Shown here piece by piece: positions 53,290 to 61,150 of a stretch of DNA of 64,000 bases; the stretch's first letter is position 1, and the number at the start of each line of letters is the position of its first letter. Position numbers and translations under genes: made by a program. The stretch comes from SIG440 sp045120135. GTDB lineage: Bacteria > Bacillota > Clostridia > Monoglobales > Monoglobaceae. Location of the stretch: NCBI GenBank assembly GCA_045120135.1, contig JBGVEN010000015.1, positions 246,745 through 310,744 of the forward strand. Reading direction: 5' to 3'. Under the pieces are notes generated by a model. That model searched no databases. It saw only the letters and a program-made list of their open reading frames with translations, and was not told where the DNA came from.

Positions 53290-54906
53290 CTATCTCCGCT
53301 CATTCTTACGGGTATATTTATCACATAAATCGTTAATCTGGTCTGCAAATTTTGCAAGTTCCTTGTTCGTAAGTCCCCGACTCAGCTCAATAACAGTTTT
53401 AAGGCGCTGATACGCTGATAATAACCGTTCATAGGCAATGTTTGCACGTCGTCTGCCCTCAGATACCTTTGTCAGCTTGACAATTCTGCCCTTTGCCGTA
53501 CATTCACCGCTTAAAAGGTCATATTCATCACCGCTGTACGGAGCAATCGCATTAAACCCTAACCTATCACGGATAAGCTGGCTGAAGTTGTCACATACTA
53601 CATCCTCGCCGTGGTTAACAAACACCTTTTCCGGCTTGCTTTCAAGTGCACCAAGCCAATTAATAAGCATCTCCCTGTCAGCGTGACCGCTTATCCCTGC
53701 GAGCTGTTCAATGCTTGCGTTAACCTGAATTTCCTCGCCAAACAGATTAACCGTTTTTACACCATTTATAACCTTTCTGCCCAAGGTTCCCTCCGCCTGG
53801 TATCCAACAAACAGAATTGTACTGTTTTTCTTCCACAAATTGTGCTTAAGATGATGCCGTATTCTTCCTGCTTCGCACATACCCGAAGCTGAAATAATCA
53901 CTTTGGGGCAAATATCAAAATTAATATTTTTTGATTCCTCAGCAGTAACACTTAATCTGAGTCCCGGAAACGCTATGGGATTCAGTCCTTTTTCAATCAA
54001 GCTAAGCGAATCCTTGTCATAATAATCAATAAGGTTATCCTGATAAATTTTAGTCGCTTCCACTGCCAACGGAGAGTCAACATATACAATAAAATTGCCG
54101 TGGTTTTTGATAAGCTGCCGCTCCTTGATATCTCTGAACAAATACAAAAGCTCCTGCGTTCTGCCGATTGCAAATGACGGAATAATCAGATTTCCGCCCT
54201 TGTCAAAGGTTTGCTGTGCTATACTTGTAAGCTGAGCAATATAATCCGGTCGCTCGCCGTGAACCCTATCACCATAAGTAGATTCAATCACAACATAGTC
54301 TGCCGACTTGGGCATTTCAGGATTTCGGATTAATGGTCTGTCAACATTACCAAGGTCACCTGAAAACAAAACTGTCCGTTGCTCTCCGCCCTCAGTTGCC
54401 GTTATATAAATGCTGGCTGAACCCAGCAAATGCCCTGCGTCCTGAAAGCTGACTGTTATTCCATCAAAAATTTCAACTTCTTCGCCATAACTAAATCCTT
54501 TAAATTGCTCCAATGCTGACAAAGCATCAGCCAAAGTATACACAGATGTATACATAGCCTCTCCGCTGCGCTCGGCTTTTCGGTTCTGCCACTCTGCCTC
54601 CTGCTCCTGAATATGCGCCGAATCCTGAAGCATTATTTTACATAGCCTGTGGGTCGCCTCGGTACAGTATACCGCACCCGAAAAACCTTTAGCAACCATA
54701 GCCGGTATCATACCGGAATGGTCAATATGCGCGTGCGTAAGGCATATTGCATCAATATTTCCGGGAGCAATAGGAAGCTCGCAATTCTCGTATGTATCTG
54801 CCCCCTGTTCCATACCACAGTCAATAAGAATATTCTTTCCGCAGGCTTCAAGCAATGTACACGAGCCTGTTACCTCATGAACCGCTCCAATAAAAGTTAG
54901 CTTCAT
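53290..54906 (-). CDS. Beta-CASP metallo-beta-lactamase-fold RNase/hydrolase
   Basis: A 538-aa protein like the archaeal/bacterial CPSF-73 group (YSH1-type). The MBL metal motif is LTHAHIDHSG, with the further ligands in FQDAGHLLGSA and FSGDLGNVDRP; the beta-CASP and Zn-dependent RNA-metabolism parts include SASGMCEAGRIRHHL and LAGISGHADREML. These enzymes cleave RNA, but the substrate is unknown. RBS AGGAGG precedes ATG 54906. Confidence 0.9.
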   Translation of the reverse strand: MKLTFIGAVHEVTGSCTLLEACGKNILIDCGMEQGADTYENCELPIAPGNIDAICLTHAHIDHSGMIPAMVAKGFSGAVYCTEATHRLCKIMLQDSAHIQEQEAEWQNRKAERSGEAMYTSVYTLADALSALEQFKGFSYGEEVEIFDGITVSFQDAGHLLGSASIYITATEGGEQRTVLFSGDLGNVDRPLIRNPEMPKSADYVVIESTYGDRVHGERPDYIAQLTSIAQQTFDKGGNLIIPSFAIGRTQELLYLFRDIKERQLIKNHGNFIVYVDSPLAVEATKIYQDNLIDYYDKDSLSLIEKGLNPIAFPGLRLSVTAEESKNINFDICPKVIISASGMCEAGRIRHHLKHNLWKKNSTILFVGYQAEGTLGRKVINGVKTVNLFGEEIQVNASIEQLAGISGHADREMLINWLGALESKPEKVFVNHGEDVVCDNFSQLIRDRLGFNAIAPYSGDEYDLLSGECTAKGRIVKLTKVSEGRRRANIAYERLLSAYQRLKTVIELSRGLTNKELAKFADQINDLCDKYTRKNERR

Positions 54907-55118
54907 AGCAACGCCTCCTTCTTTTGATTATATTATTCAAAATGCACGCAAATAATGCTTACCTCAACATTATATATAATTCCCAAAAACCTATCTACCA
55001 TTACTCTTAACTTAAAATCATTATATTATAATTTTTCTATTTTTGCAACAAAAAAACTGTGGCAAAATTTTAAATTTTGCCACAGCAATATTCCCTAGGG
55101 GATGTTTTATCTACTCTC
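54907..55118. other. AT-rich intergenic region (212 bp)
   Basis: Upstream of the beta-CASP gene and downstream of the XRE gene. It contains the XRE terminator (55050-55085) and an AT-rich stretch that should hold the beta-CASP promoter; no single -35/-10 pair stands out. Confidence 0.6.
55050..55085 (-). terminator. Terminator after the XRE regulator gene
   Basis: A stem of about 13 bp (55057-55069 with 55073-55085); on the minus strand it is followed by TTTTTTT. Confidence 0.88.
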
Positions 55119-55361
55119 CTAAATAATTTCCTGCTCCAGACCATCAAACTCAGGCGATGAGAAAAATTCTCCCAAGGTTATTCCCAACCCATCACAAAGA
55201 ACCTTTATTGTAATAAGCTTTGGATTTTTGCTTCTGCCATATAAAATCGCTTTAAGCGATGAGGGGGGCAATGCCGATAATGTCGCAAGCTTATTTATAG
55301 TAATATGCCGTTCCTCACATAATCTTAAAATTCTTAATTTTACCGCATCAATTGTTTTCAT
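55119..55361 (-). CDS. XRE-family helix-turn-helix regulator (80 aa)
   Basis: A single Cro/CI-type HTH domain: helices around LRILRLCEERHIT, INKLATLSALPPSSLKAILYG (the recognition region) and KLITIKVLCDGLGITLGEFF. There is no second domain apart from a short acidic tail (PEFDGLEQEII). RBS AAAGAGG precedes ATG 55361. It is divergent from the 61-aa gene, and its -35 overlaps that of the partner, suggesting it controls both. Confidence 0.88.
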   Translation of the reverse strand: MKTIDAVKLRILRLCEERHITINKLATLSALPPSSLKAILYGRSKNPKLITIKVLCDGLGITLGEFFSSPEFDGLEQEII

Positions 55362-55387
55362 AGAAAAACCTCTTTGTCAAAAGTATA

Positions 55388-55416
55388 TTTATATCTTATC
55401 CAAATATAATTGACAA
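55388..55416 (-). promoter_or_regulatory. Promoter of the XRE gene
   Basis: Minus-strand TTGTCA (55411-55416), 17-bp spacer, TATAAA (55388-55393). Its -35 shares five bases with the opposite promoter's -35. Confidence 0.65.
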
Positions 55417-55438
55417 AATAGGCAATGTGTGATACTAT
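55410..55438 (+). promoter_or_regulatory. Promoter of the 61-aa gene
   Basis: Perfect TTGACA (55410-55415), 17-bp spacer, TACTAT (55433-55438). AGGCAA occurs just inside (near 55420) and just after the -10 (near 55441), a possible regulator half-site pair. Confidence 0.65.
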
Positions 55439-55471
55439 ATAGGCAACACATCAACCACAAAGGTGATTTTA

Positions 55472-55657
55472 ATGAGAAATTTATCAGATGTCTATCTACA
55501 CTGTAATGAAATAGAAGGTCTAATAGACTCTATGCAACAAAAATTAACATCTTGTGCTGTATCAACCGAAGAATTTGTTCAATTTTTAAAAAATATTCAA
55601 AAAATCAGCACTATTATGTTAAGCGAGCTTGATTTAAATAGTGAAAACCATTTTTGA
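55472..55657 (+). CDS. Small protein of unknown function (61 aa)
   Basis: A short coding region with its own promoter, RBS (AAAGGTG) and terminator. The product is one or two amphipathic helices (LSDVYLHCNEIEGLIDSMQQ; FVQFLKNIQKISTIMLSELDL) with no membrane segment or signal peptide. No family recognised. The tight divergent pairing with the XRE gene suggests a regulated partner, but no function can be assigned. Confidence 0.65.
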   Translation: MRNLSDVYLHCNEIEGLIDSMQQKLTSCAVSTEEFVQFLKNIQKISTIMLSELDLNSENHF

Positions 55658-55671
55658 AAATACTCTCATTA

Positions 55672-55706
55672 TAAAAAAATCCACAATGCATTGCATTGTG
55701 GATTTT
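55672..55706. terminator. Bidirectional terminator between the 61-aa gene and oadA
   Basis: A nearly perfect palindrome (core 55678-55690 with 55692-55704) with an A-run before and T-run after, between convergent genes. Confidence 0.88.
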
Positions 55707-55717
55707 TGTTTTAAAAA

Positions 55718-57115
55718 CTATGATAAATCAACTACATTAATCGTCCTTACTCCATCCTCTGCAGTTGCAGCAGCAGGAGCAGCATCACGGAATTCAAAGA
55801 ACTTCTTTGCAACCTGTGGGAAGAGTGCATAGCTGAGTACGTCTTCCTCAGATTTTGCTATGCCCTTTGTTTCCTCGCGGTACTTTTCGAGCTCGGGGTC
55901 GATGAGGTCAGCAGGTCTTACGGTGATAACCTCTGCGTCGCCGATTGCAAGCTTTCTTACATCCTCGTTAACCTTGCCGGGAAGTCTGCCGTATTCGCCG
56001 CGGAGGAGACCCTTTGATTCCTTTGAAATCATCTTGTATCTGCCCATCAGAACATTGAGAACTGCCTGAGTTCCGACAATTTGGCTGGTGGGTGTTACAA
56101 GCGGGGGATAACCGAAGTCTTCACGAACTCTGGGAACTTCAGCAAGCACCTCGTAGTACTTGTCCTCTGCGTTCTGCTGCTTGAGCTGTGAAATCAGGTT
56201 TGAAAGCATACCGCCCGGAACCTGATAGAGAAGTGCGTTGGGATCAACATTAAGAACCTTGGGGTCAAGGGTTCCCTCTGCCTTCATCTTGTCAGCAACC
56301 TTGCGGAAGTGTTCAGCCGCCTTTGAAAGTGTAACAAGGTCAAGACCAGTATCGCGGTCTGTACCCTTGAGTGTTGCAACCATAGCCTCGGTTGAGGGGT
56401 TTGCTGTACCATTTGCCATAGGTGACAAAGCACAGTCAACAATATCAACGCCTGCCTGAGCCGCCATAAGGTTGGTCATATCGCCTGTCCCTGCAGTGTT
56501 GTGTGTGTGCAGGTGAATCGGAACTGAAACATTCTCTTTCAGCTTCTTAACAAGGCTGTATGCATCATAGGGGAGCAAAAGGTTTGCCATATCCTTGATA
56601 CAGATTACATCTGCGCCCATCTTTTCAAGCTCGAGTGCGAGCTTTACGAAGTAGTCTTCGTTGTGAACAGGGCTTGTTGTGTAGCTGATTGCGGTTTCGC
56701 AGATGCCGCCGTATTCCTTAACAAACTTAATTGCAGCCTCTAAGTTACGGGGGTCATTGAGTGCGTCAAATACTCTGACAACATCAATACCGTTTTCAAT
56801 TGATTTTTTGCAGAAGTTCTGAACAACATCGTCTGCATAATGCTTGTAGCCTAAGATGTTCTGTCCGCGGAAGAGCATCTGAAGCTTTGTATTGGGAAGA
56901 TGCTTCTTAAGTGTGCGAAGTCTTTCCCAGGGGTCTTCGTTCAAAAATCTCATACAGGAGTCAAATGTTGCGCCGCCCCAGCATTCCAAAGACCAGTAGC
57001 CTACCTTGTCAAGAATTTCGAGGGCAGGAATCATATCCTCGGTCTTCATTCGGGTTGCAGCCTGAGACTGATGAGCATCACGAAGGATTGTATCTGTAAT
57101 TTGTAATTTTGCCAT
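55718..57115 (-). CDS. oadA: Carboxyltransferase (alpha) subunit of a Na+-pumping oxaloacetate decarboxylase-type complex
   Basis: A 465-aa pyruvate-carboxylase-like TIM-barrel protein. ITDTILRDAHQSQAATRM holds the metal-binding Asp, VCIKDMANLL the carboxyl-lysine region and PIHLHTHNTAGTG the two metal His residues; the C-terminal PYC domain includes VPGGMLSNLISQLKQ. It moves the carboxyl group of oxaloacetate (or a similar acid) to biotin. It lacks the biotin domain present in classical OadA (about 590 aa), which here is a separate gene. Last gene of the operon. Confidence 0.92.
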   Translation of the reverse strand: MAKLQITDTILRDAHQSQAATRMKTEDMIPALEILDKVGYWSLECWGGATFDSCMRFLNEDPWERLRTLKKHLPNTKLQMLFRGQNILGYKHYADDVVQNFCKKSIENGIDVVRVFDALNDPRNLEAAIKFVKEYGGICETAISYTTSPVHNEDYFVKLALELEKMGADVICIKDMANLLLPYDAYSLVKKLKENVSVPIHLHTHNTAGTGDMTNLMAAQAGVDIVDCALSPMANGTANPSTEAMVATLKGTDRDTGLDLVTLSKAAEHFRKVADKMKAEGTLDPKVLNVDPNALLYQVPGGMLSNLISQLKQQNAEDKYYEVLAEVPRVREDFGYPPLVTPTSQIVGTQAVLNVLMGRYKMISKESKGLLRGEYGRLPGKVNEDVRKLAIGDAEVITVRPADLIDPELEKYREETKGIAKSEEDVLSYALFPQVAKKFFEFRDAAPAAATAEDGVRTINVVDLS

Positions 57116-57164
57116 AATTACTCGTTTCCTTTCTTAATAAATTCAATAAGTAAAGAGACTTATA

Positions 57165-58772
57165 TTATCCAAACAAAGCGATAAGTGTACCTGCAGCGAT
57201 TGCAGAGCCGATTACACCTGCAACATTGGGGCCCATAGCGTGCATAAGCAGGAAGTTCTGGGGATTCTCCTTCTGTCCCACAACCTGAGATACACGAGCC
57301 GCCATAGGAACAGCAGAAACGCCTGCAGAACCAATGAGGGGGTTAATCTTGTTCTTGAGGAACAGGTTCATGAACTTAGCAAGAAGTACACCGCCCGCTG
57401 TACCAAATCCAAATGCTACAACACCCATTGCAATAATTGTCAAGGTCTTAAAGTCAAGGAATGTATCAGCTGTTGCTGTTGCACCAACTGAAATTCCGAG
57501 GAAGATTGTAACAATGTTCATCAGTTCGTTCTGCATTGTCTTTGAAATTCTGTCAACAACGCCGCATTCCTTGGCAAGGTTACCAAGCATCAATGCGCCA
57601 ACCAGCGGACCCGCTGAGGGAACAAGGAGAGTTACAAATACTGTAACCACGATGGGGAATACAATCTTTTCGGTCTTTGAAACCTCACGCAGGGGCTTCA
57701 TAACAATCTGACGTTCCTTTTTGGTTGTAAGGAGCTTCATAATGGGCGGCTGAATTACGGGAACCAGTGCCATATATGAATATGCCGCAACTGCAATCGG
57801 GCCTAAGAGATGCGGAGCAAGTCTTGTTGTAACAAAGATTGCAGTAGGACCGTCAGCACCGCCGATAATACCGGTTGATGCAGCTTCTGCAGGAGTGAAG
57901 CCAAAGTAGCTTACGCCTACATATGTAAGGAAGATACCAAGCTGAGCTGCAGCACCAAGAAGAAGACTCTTGGGGTTTGCAATCAGCGGACCAAAGTCAG
58001 TCATTGCACCAACGCCCATAAAGATAAGGCAGGGATAAATGCCCAGCTTTACGCCGAGGTACAGATAGTCGATAAGACCAGGGGTAATTGAGTTTGTTGC
58101 ACCAAACAAATCCCAATGTACATGACCGTCAGCGAAAAGCTCTTCGTGGAACATTTCAGCACCGGGAAGGTTAGTAAGAAGCATACCAAACGCAATGGGG
58201 AGAAGTAAAAGCGGCTCGAACTTCTTTACAATCGCAAGGTACATAAGTACAAACGAGATAAGGAGCATAACGAGAATCTTCCAGTTTGCAGCAATTGCCA
58301 TAAAGCCTGTCTGATTCAGGAAGTTGATTACAGCCTGCATAGGTGTAATATCGTTTGCAAATACATCCTCAACCTTGAAGTCTGTAAAAGATACTTCCTT
58401 TGTAAGGTCAACATCTGAGCTGTGGAACGCATAGTTGAATGTGAGTCCGAACACCGGAGGTTTCTTTGCATCAAAGTTCGGGATTTCTGCCTTAAGTTTG
58501 AAGGCTACCTCACCACCAGGAGCAATATCATTACTGTACTGAATACCGGGGTATTCCAGTTTTACAGCATTTGTATCTGCAGTAAACATAACCGTATTGA
58601 TATAAACCGTCTGATTTGTTATGTTTGCAACAGAAAACGTAAGTGTTTTTGTTTCAATATCATAAGCCGGATTCTTTACGGCAAGAGGAGCTGCGTCCTC
58701 GGCAAAACAGGTTGCCATTGAGCACACGAGCATAAGCACCGCAAGAAAGGCCGTTAAAATTCTTTTTTTCAT
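57165..58772 (-). CDS. oadB: Na+-translocating decarboxylase beta subunit with extra extracytoplasmic N-terminal domain
   Basis: A 535-aa protein. Residues about 165-535 are a normal OadB (GVGAMTDFGPLIANPKSLLLGAAAQ; SIGIIGGADGPT-like TGIIGGADGPTAIF; GNLAKECGVVDRI; GPNVAGVIGSAIAAG), which decarboxylates carboxybiotin and exports Na+. Residues 1-25 are a signal peptide, and about 25-145 form a beta-rich domain outside the membrane (FSVANITNQTVYINTVMFT; YAFHSSDVDL). Classical OadB is about 370-430 aa, so this domain is an addition. No frameshift is seen. Confidence 0.9.
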   Translation of the reverse strand: MKKRILTAFLAVLMLVCSMATCFAEDAAPLAVKNPAYDIETKTLTFSVANITNQTVYINTVMFTADTNAVKLEYPGIQYSNDIAPGGEVAFKLKAEIPNFDAKKPPVFGLTFNYAFHSSDVDLTKEVSFTDFKVEDVFANDITPMQAVINFLNQTGFMAIAANWKILVMLLISFVLMYLAIVKKFEPLLLLPIAFGMLLTNLPGAEMFHEELFADGHVHWDLFGATNSITPGLIDYLYLGVKLGIYPCLIFMGVGAMTDFGPLIANPKSLLLGAAAQLGIFLTYVGVSYFGFTPAEAASTGIIGGADGPTAIFVTTRLAPHLLGPIAVAAYSYMALVPVIQPPIMKLLTTKKERQIVMKPLREVSKTEKIVFPIVVTVFVTLLVPSAGPLVGALMLGNLAKECGVVDRISKTMQNELMNIVTIFLGISVGATATADTFLDFKTLTIIAMGVVAFGFGTAGGVLLAKFMNLFLKNKINPLIGSAGVSAVPMAARVSQVVGQKENPQNFLLMHAMGPNVAGVIGSAIAAGTLIALFG

Positions 58773-58795
58773 AGTCGGTCAACTGCCTTTCTTTT

Positions 58796-59152
58796 TTACT
58801 TAATTGTGCAAAGAGGTGTTCCTGCTTCAACAGACTGACCTGCGCTTACTGAAACTGCTGTAACAGTACCGTCTACAGGTGCCATAATTTCGTTTTCCAT
58901 CTTCATAGCTTCGAGTATCATAAGAACCTGACCAGCTTTTACAGCGTCGCCGGCCTTAACATTTACAGAAAGGATTGTGCCGGGCATAGGGCTTGCTACT
59001 GCTTCGCCCTCACCGGTTGCTGCAGGTGCGGGAGCTGCTGCCGGTGCAGGAGCTGCTGCGGGAGCTGGTGTAGCTGCTGCTTCTGTTTCACTCATAAGCT
59101 CGATTTCTATTTCGTATGCTGTTCCATTTACATTTACTTTATACTTTTTCAT
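58796..59152 (-). CDS. Biotin carboxyl carrier subunit
   Basis: A 118-aa biotinyl carrier protein. N-terminal strand (MKKYKVNVNGTAYEIEIE), Ala/Pro-rich linker (residues about 25-46), then the biotinyl domain with EAMKMEN; K84 is the biotin site. RBS GGAGG precedes the ATG. It replaces the biotin domain missing from the oadA product. Confidence 0.94.
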   Translation of the reverse strand: MKKYKVNVNGTAYEIEIELMSETEAAATPAPAAAPAPAAAPAPAATGEGEAVASPMPGTILSVNVKAGDAVKAGQVLMILEAMKMENEIMAPVDGTVTAVSVSAGQSVEAGTPLCTIK

Positions 59153-59189
59153 TTTATTTTACCTCCAAAAATTTTTCATTTTGTAATTT

Positions 59190-59480
59190 TTATGCTTTCT
59201 TAAACGAAAGAACCTTTATATTGCTTACATCTGTGCCGATTTCTTCAGCAATAACTGCACATACACCGGCAATGATTGCCTGCTTTTCAGCCGGTGGAAG
59301 TGTAACCGCTTGTGGTGCAGACGCTTTTACCGTAGGAGTGGCAGCCTGTTTGGGAGCATTCTTTGTAAAAGCTTTTACTGCAGCACTCATAAGCATACAT
59401 ATAAATACTATACAGATAAGTCCTACAAAAACCGTACCCATTCCCATTACACAAACAAAGCCGTTTGATAAACTTGTCAT
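59190..59480 (-). CDS. OadG family gamma subunit
   Basis: A 96-aa single-helix membrane protein: outer N-terminus, helix VCVMGMGTVFVGLICIVFIC (about 9-31), then an Ala/Pro/Lys-rich cytosolic tail that ends in a helix with IIAGVCAVIAEE. In the Klebsiella enzyme the gamma subunit holds the complex together. First gene of the four-gene operon. Confidence 0.85.
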   Translation of the reverse strand: MTSLSNGFVCVMGMGTVFVGLICIVFICMLMSAAVKAFTKNAPKQAATPTVKASAPQAVTLPPAEKQAIIAGVCAVIAEEIGTDVSNIKVLSFKKA

Positions 59481-59882
59481 TTGGGGTATTCCTCCTTATG
59501 TTTATTTTTTGAACTCTGCCTTTTTGCAGAAATAATTTACTTTGATATATATTTAACGAACATTTATCGAATACAAACGAAGAACCGATTCGTTCTTCGC
59601 TTGTATCTTTCATAGCTTTAGGCTGACATTAGATGTATGAATCTGCCTAAAAAGGCACAATTTCACTATATTTTAGTTTGTCACTCTTGAAAGGCTACAC
59701 TCCGTGCCAAAACCCTGTTCAAGATTCCGGCCTTTTTAGGTCGAAGAATTTTAAGCGAGCAGATTTTTGTCTAAACAAGGCAAAAACGGAGCTAATCCTT
59801 TGTTGGCTTAGCGAGTATTTTAACACAGTTTAGGCGGAAATCAGCCGCTTAAAATCAGGTTCAGATAGCTACTGTCAGTCTA
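59481..59882. other. Intergenic region between oadG and lysC (402 bp)
   Basis: No coding frame with an RBS. It holds the structured stretch 59568-59800 and two imperfect repeats beginning GCGAG (near 59756 and 59811). A minus-strand promoter is expected in the first 100 bp after lysC, but none is clear. Confidence 0.6.
59568..59800 (-). ncRNA. Candidate structured leader upstream of the decarboxylase operon
   Basis: The 402-bp gap before oadG is rich in paired arms: 59571-59585/59592-59606 (15 bp, one G-U on the minus strand, no T-run); 59646-59656/59730-59740 (11 bp, perfect); nested 59685-59691/59718-59724 (7 bp, perfect); and 59700-59708 with 59779-59791 (9 pairs, four-base bulge), which would form a pseudoknot with the previous two. 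The strand is inferred from both flanking genes. No riboswitch class recognised. Confidence 0.45.
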
Positions 59883-61088
59883 CTAGATTAAAAATTTATC
59901 GTGGATTGCCTGAACAGCCTTTTCAGCGTTCTTAACATTGATAAGAACAGAAATCTTTGTTTCAGATGTTGAAATCATATGAATATTGATACCTGCATCA
60001 TAAAGAGCTTCAAACATTTTTGCTGCAACGCCGGGGTTGTTAACCATACCTGCACCAACGATTGAAACCTTGCTGATGTCTTCACGATGTGTGATTTCTT
60101 CGTAGCAAAGAGTTTCCTTTTCAGCTTCTAACAGCTTGATTGCCTCTTCCATATGGTTCTTTGTAACTGTAAAGGAAATATCCTTTTTGTCGTTTCTTCC
60201 AATTGACTGGAGAATAACATCAACATTGATACCCTTCTTTGCGAGAAGTGAAAATACCTTGAACGCAATGCCGGGCTTATCCTCAAGACCAATAATTGCA
60301 ATACGGGCAACATCGTTATCGCGTGCCACACCTCTGATTAACATTTTTTCCACAGAAACCGCCTCCTTAACAATTGTTCCGTCTACTTTTTCAAAACTTG
60401 ATTTAACTTCGAGCTTAACGCCGTACTTCTTTGCCATCTCAACCGAGCGGTTGTGAAGAACATTTGCGCCAAGACTTGCAAGGTCCAGCATCTCGTCGTA
60501 TGTTATTGCGTCCAGCTTTTTTGCTGAGGGCACGATACGGGGGTCTGCTGTATAAACACCATCAACATCGGTGTAAATTTCGCACTTGTCTGCGTGGATT
60601 GCTGCCGCAATTGCAACAGCTGAAGTATCACTGCCGCCACGACCGAGAGTTGTGATGTCGTCATACTTATCAAGGCCCTGGAAGCCTGCAACAATAACTA
60701 TCTTCTTTTTATCCAGCTCAGACTTGATACGCTCGGTATCAACCTTTTTGATTCGTGCATTGCCCGAATTGGAATCGGTCGCAAAGCCTGCCTGCCAGCC
60801 CGTAAGAGAAATTACGGGAGCGCCAAGCTTTTCGATTGCCATTGCAAGAAGAGCGATTGAAATCTGCTCACCTGATGCAAGAAGCATATCCATCTCACGC
60901 TTTGAAGGGTTATCGTTTATCTCGTGAGCCTTTTCAATCAGGTCATCTGTTGTGTCGCCCTGAGCGGAAACAACCACAACCACCGAATTACCTTCACGAT
61001 ATGTCTCGGTAACTCTGTTTGCTACATTGTTTACCTTGGCAGCGTCTGCAACCGAGCTGCCGCCAAATTTTTGAACTATAATTGCCAA
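59883..61088 (-). CDS. lysC: Aspartate kinase
   Basis: A 401-aa aspartokinase that commits aspartate to lysine, threonine and methionine. VQKFGGSSVAD at the start, GRGGSDTSAVAIAAAI in the kinase domain and two C-terminal ACT domains (ARIAIIGLEDKPGIAFKVF; KVSIVGAGMVNNPGVAAKM) imply feedback control by end products. The second TTG (61088) is preferred over TTG 61094, because GGAGG is then 8 bases away. It follows hom in the same direction. Confidence 0.96.
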   Translation of the reverse strand: MAIIVQKFGGSSVADAAKVNNVANRVTETYREGNSVVVVVSAQGDTTDDLIEKAHEINDNPSKREMDMLLASGEQISIALLAMAIEKLGAPVISLTGWQAGFATDSNSGNARIKKVDTERIKSELDKKKIVIVAGFQGLDKYDDITTLGRGGSDTSAVAIAAAIHADKCEIYTDVDGVYTADPRIVPSAKKLDAITYDEMLDLASLGANVLHNRSVEMAKKYGVKLEVKSSFEKVDGTIVKEAVSVEKMLIRGVARDNDVARIAIIGLEDKPGIAFKVFSLLAKKGINVDVILQSIGRNDKKDISFTVTKNHMEEAIKLLEAEKETLCYEEITHREDISKVSIVGAGMVNNPGVAAKMFEALYDAGINIHMISTSETKISVLINVKNAEKAVQAIHDKFLI

Positions 61089-61150
61089 AGTCAAAACCTC
61101 CGATTTAATATATTTGCACGGCGTAAATAACCACCGTATTTTTACATTGA

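Noticed and set aside
59287..59613. 108-aa minus-strand frame overlapping oadG and the leader hairpin
   Set aside because: It overlaps the oadG gene in another frame, has no RBS at 59613, and its sequence shows no conserved pattern.
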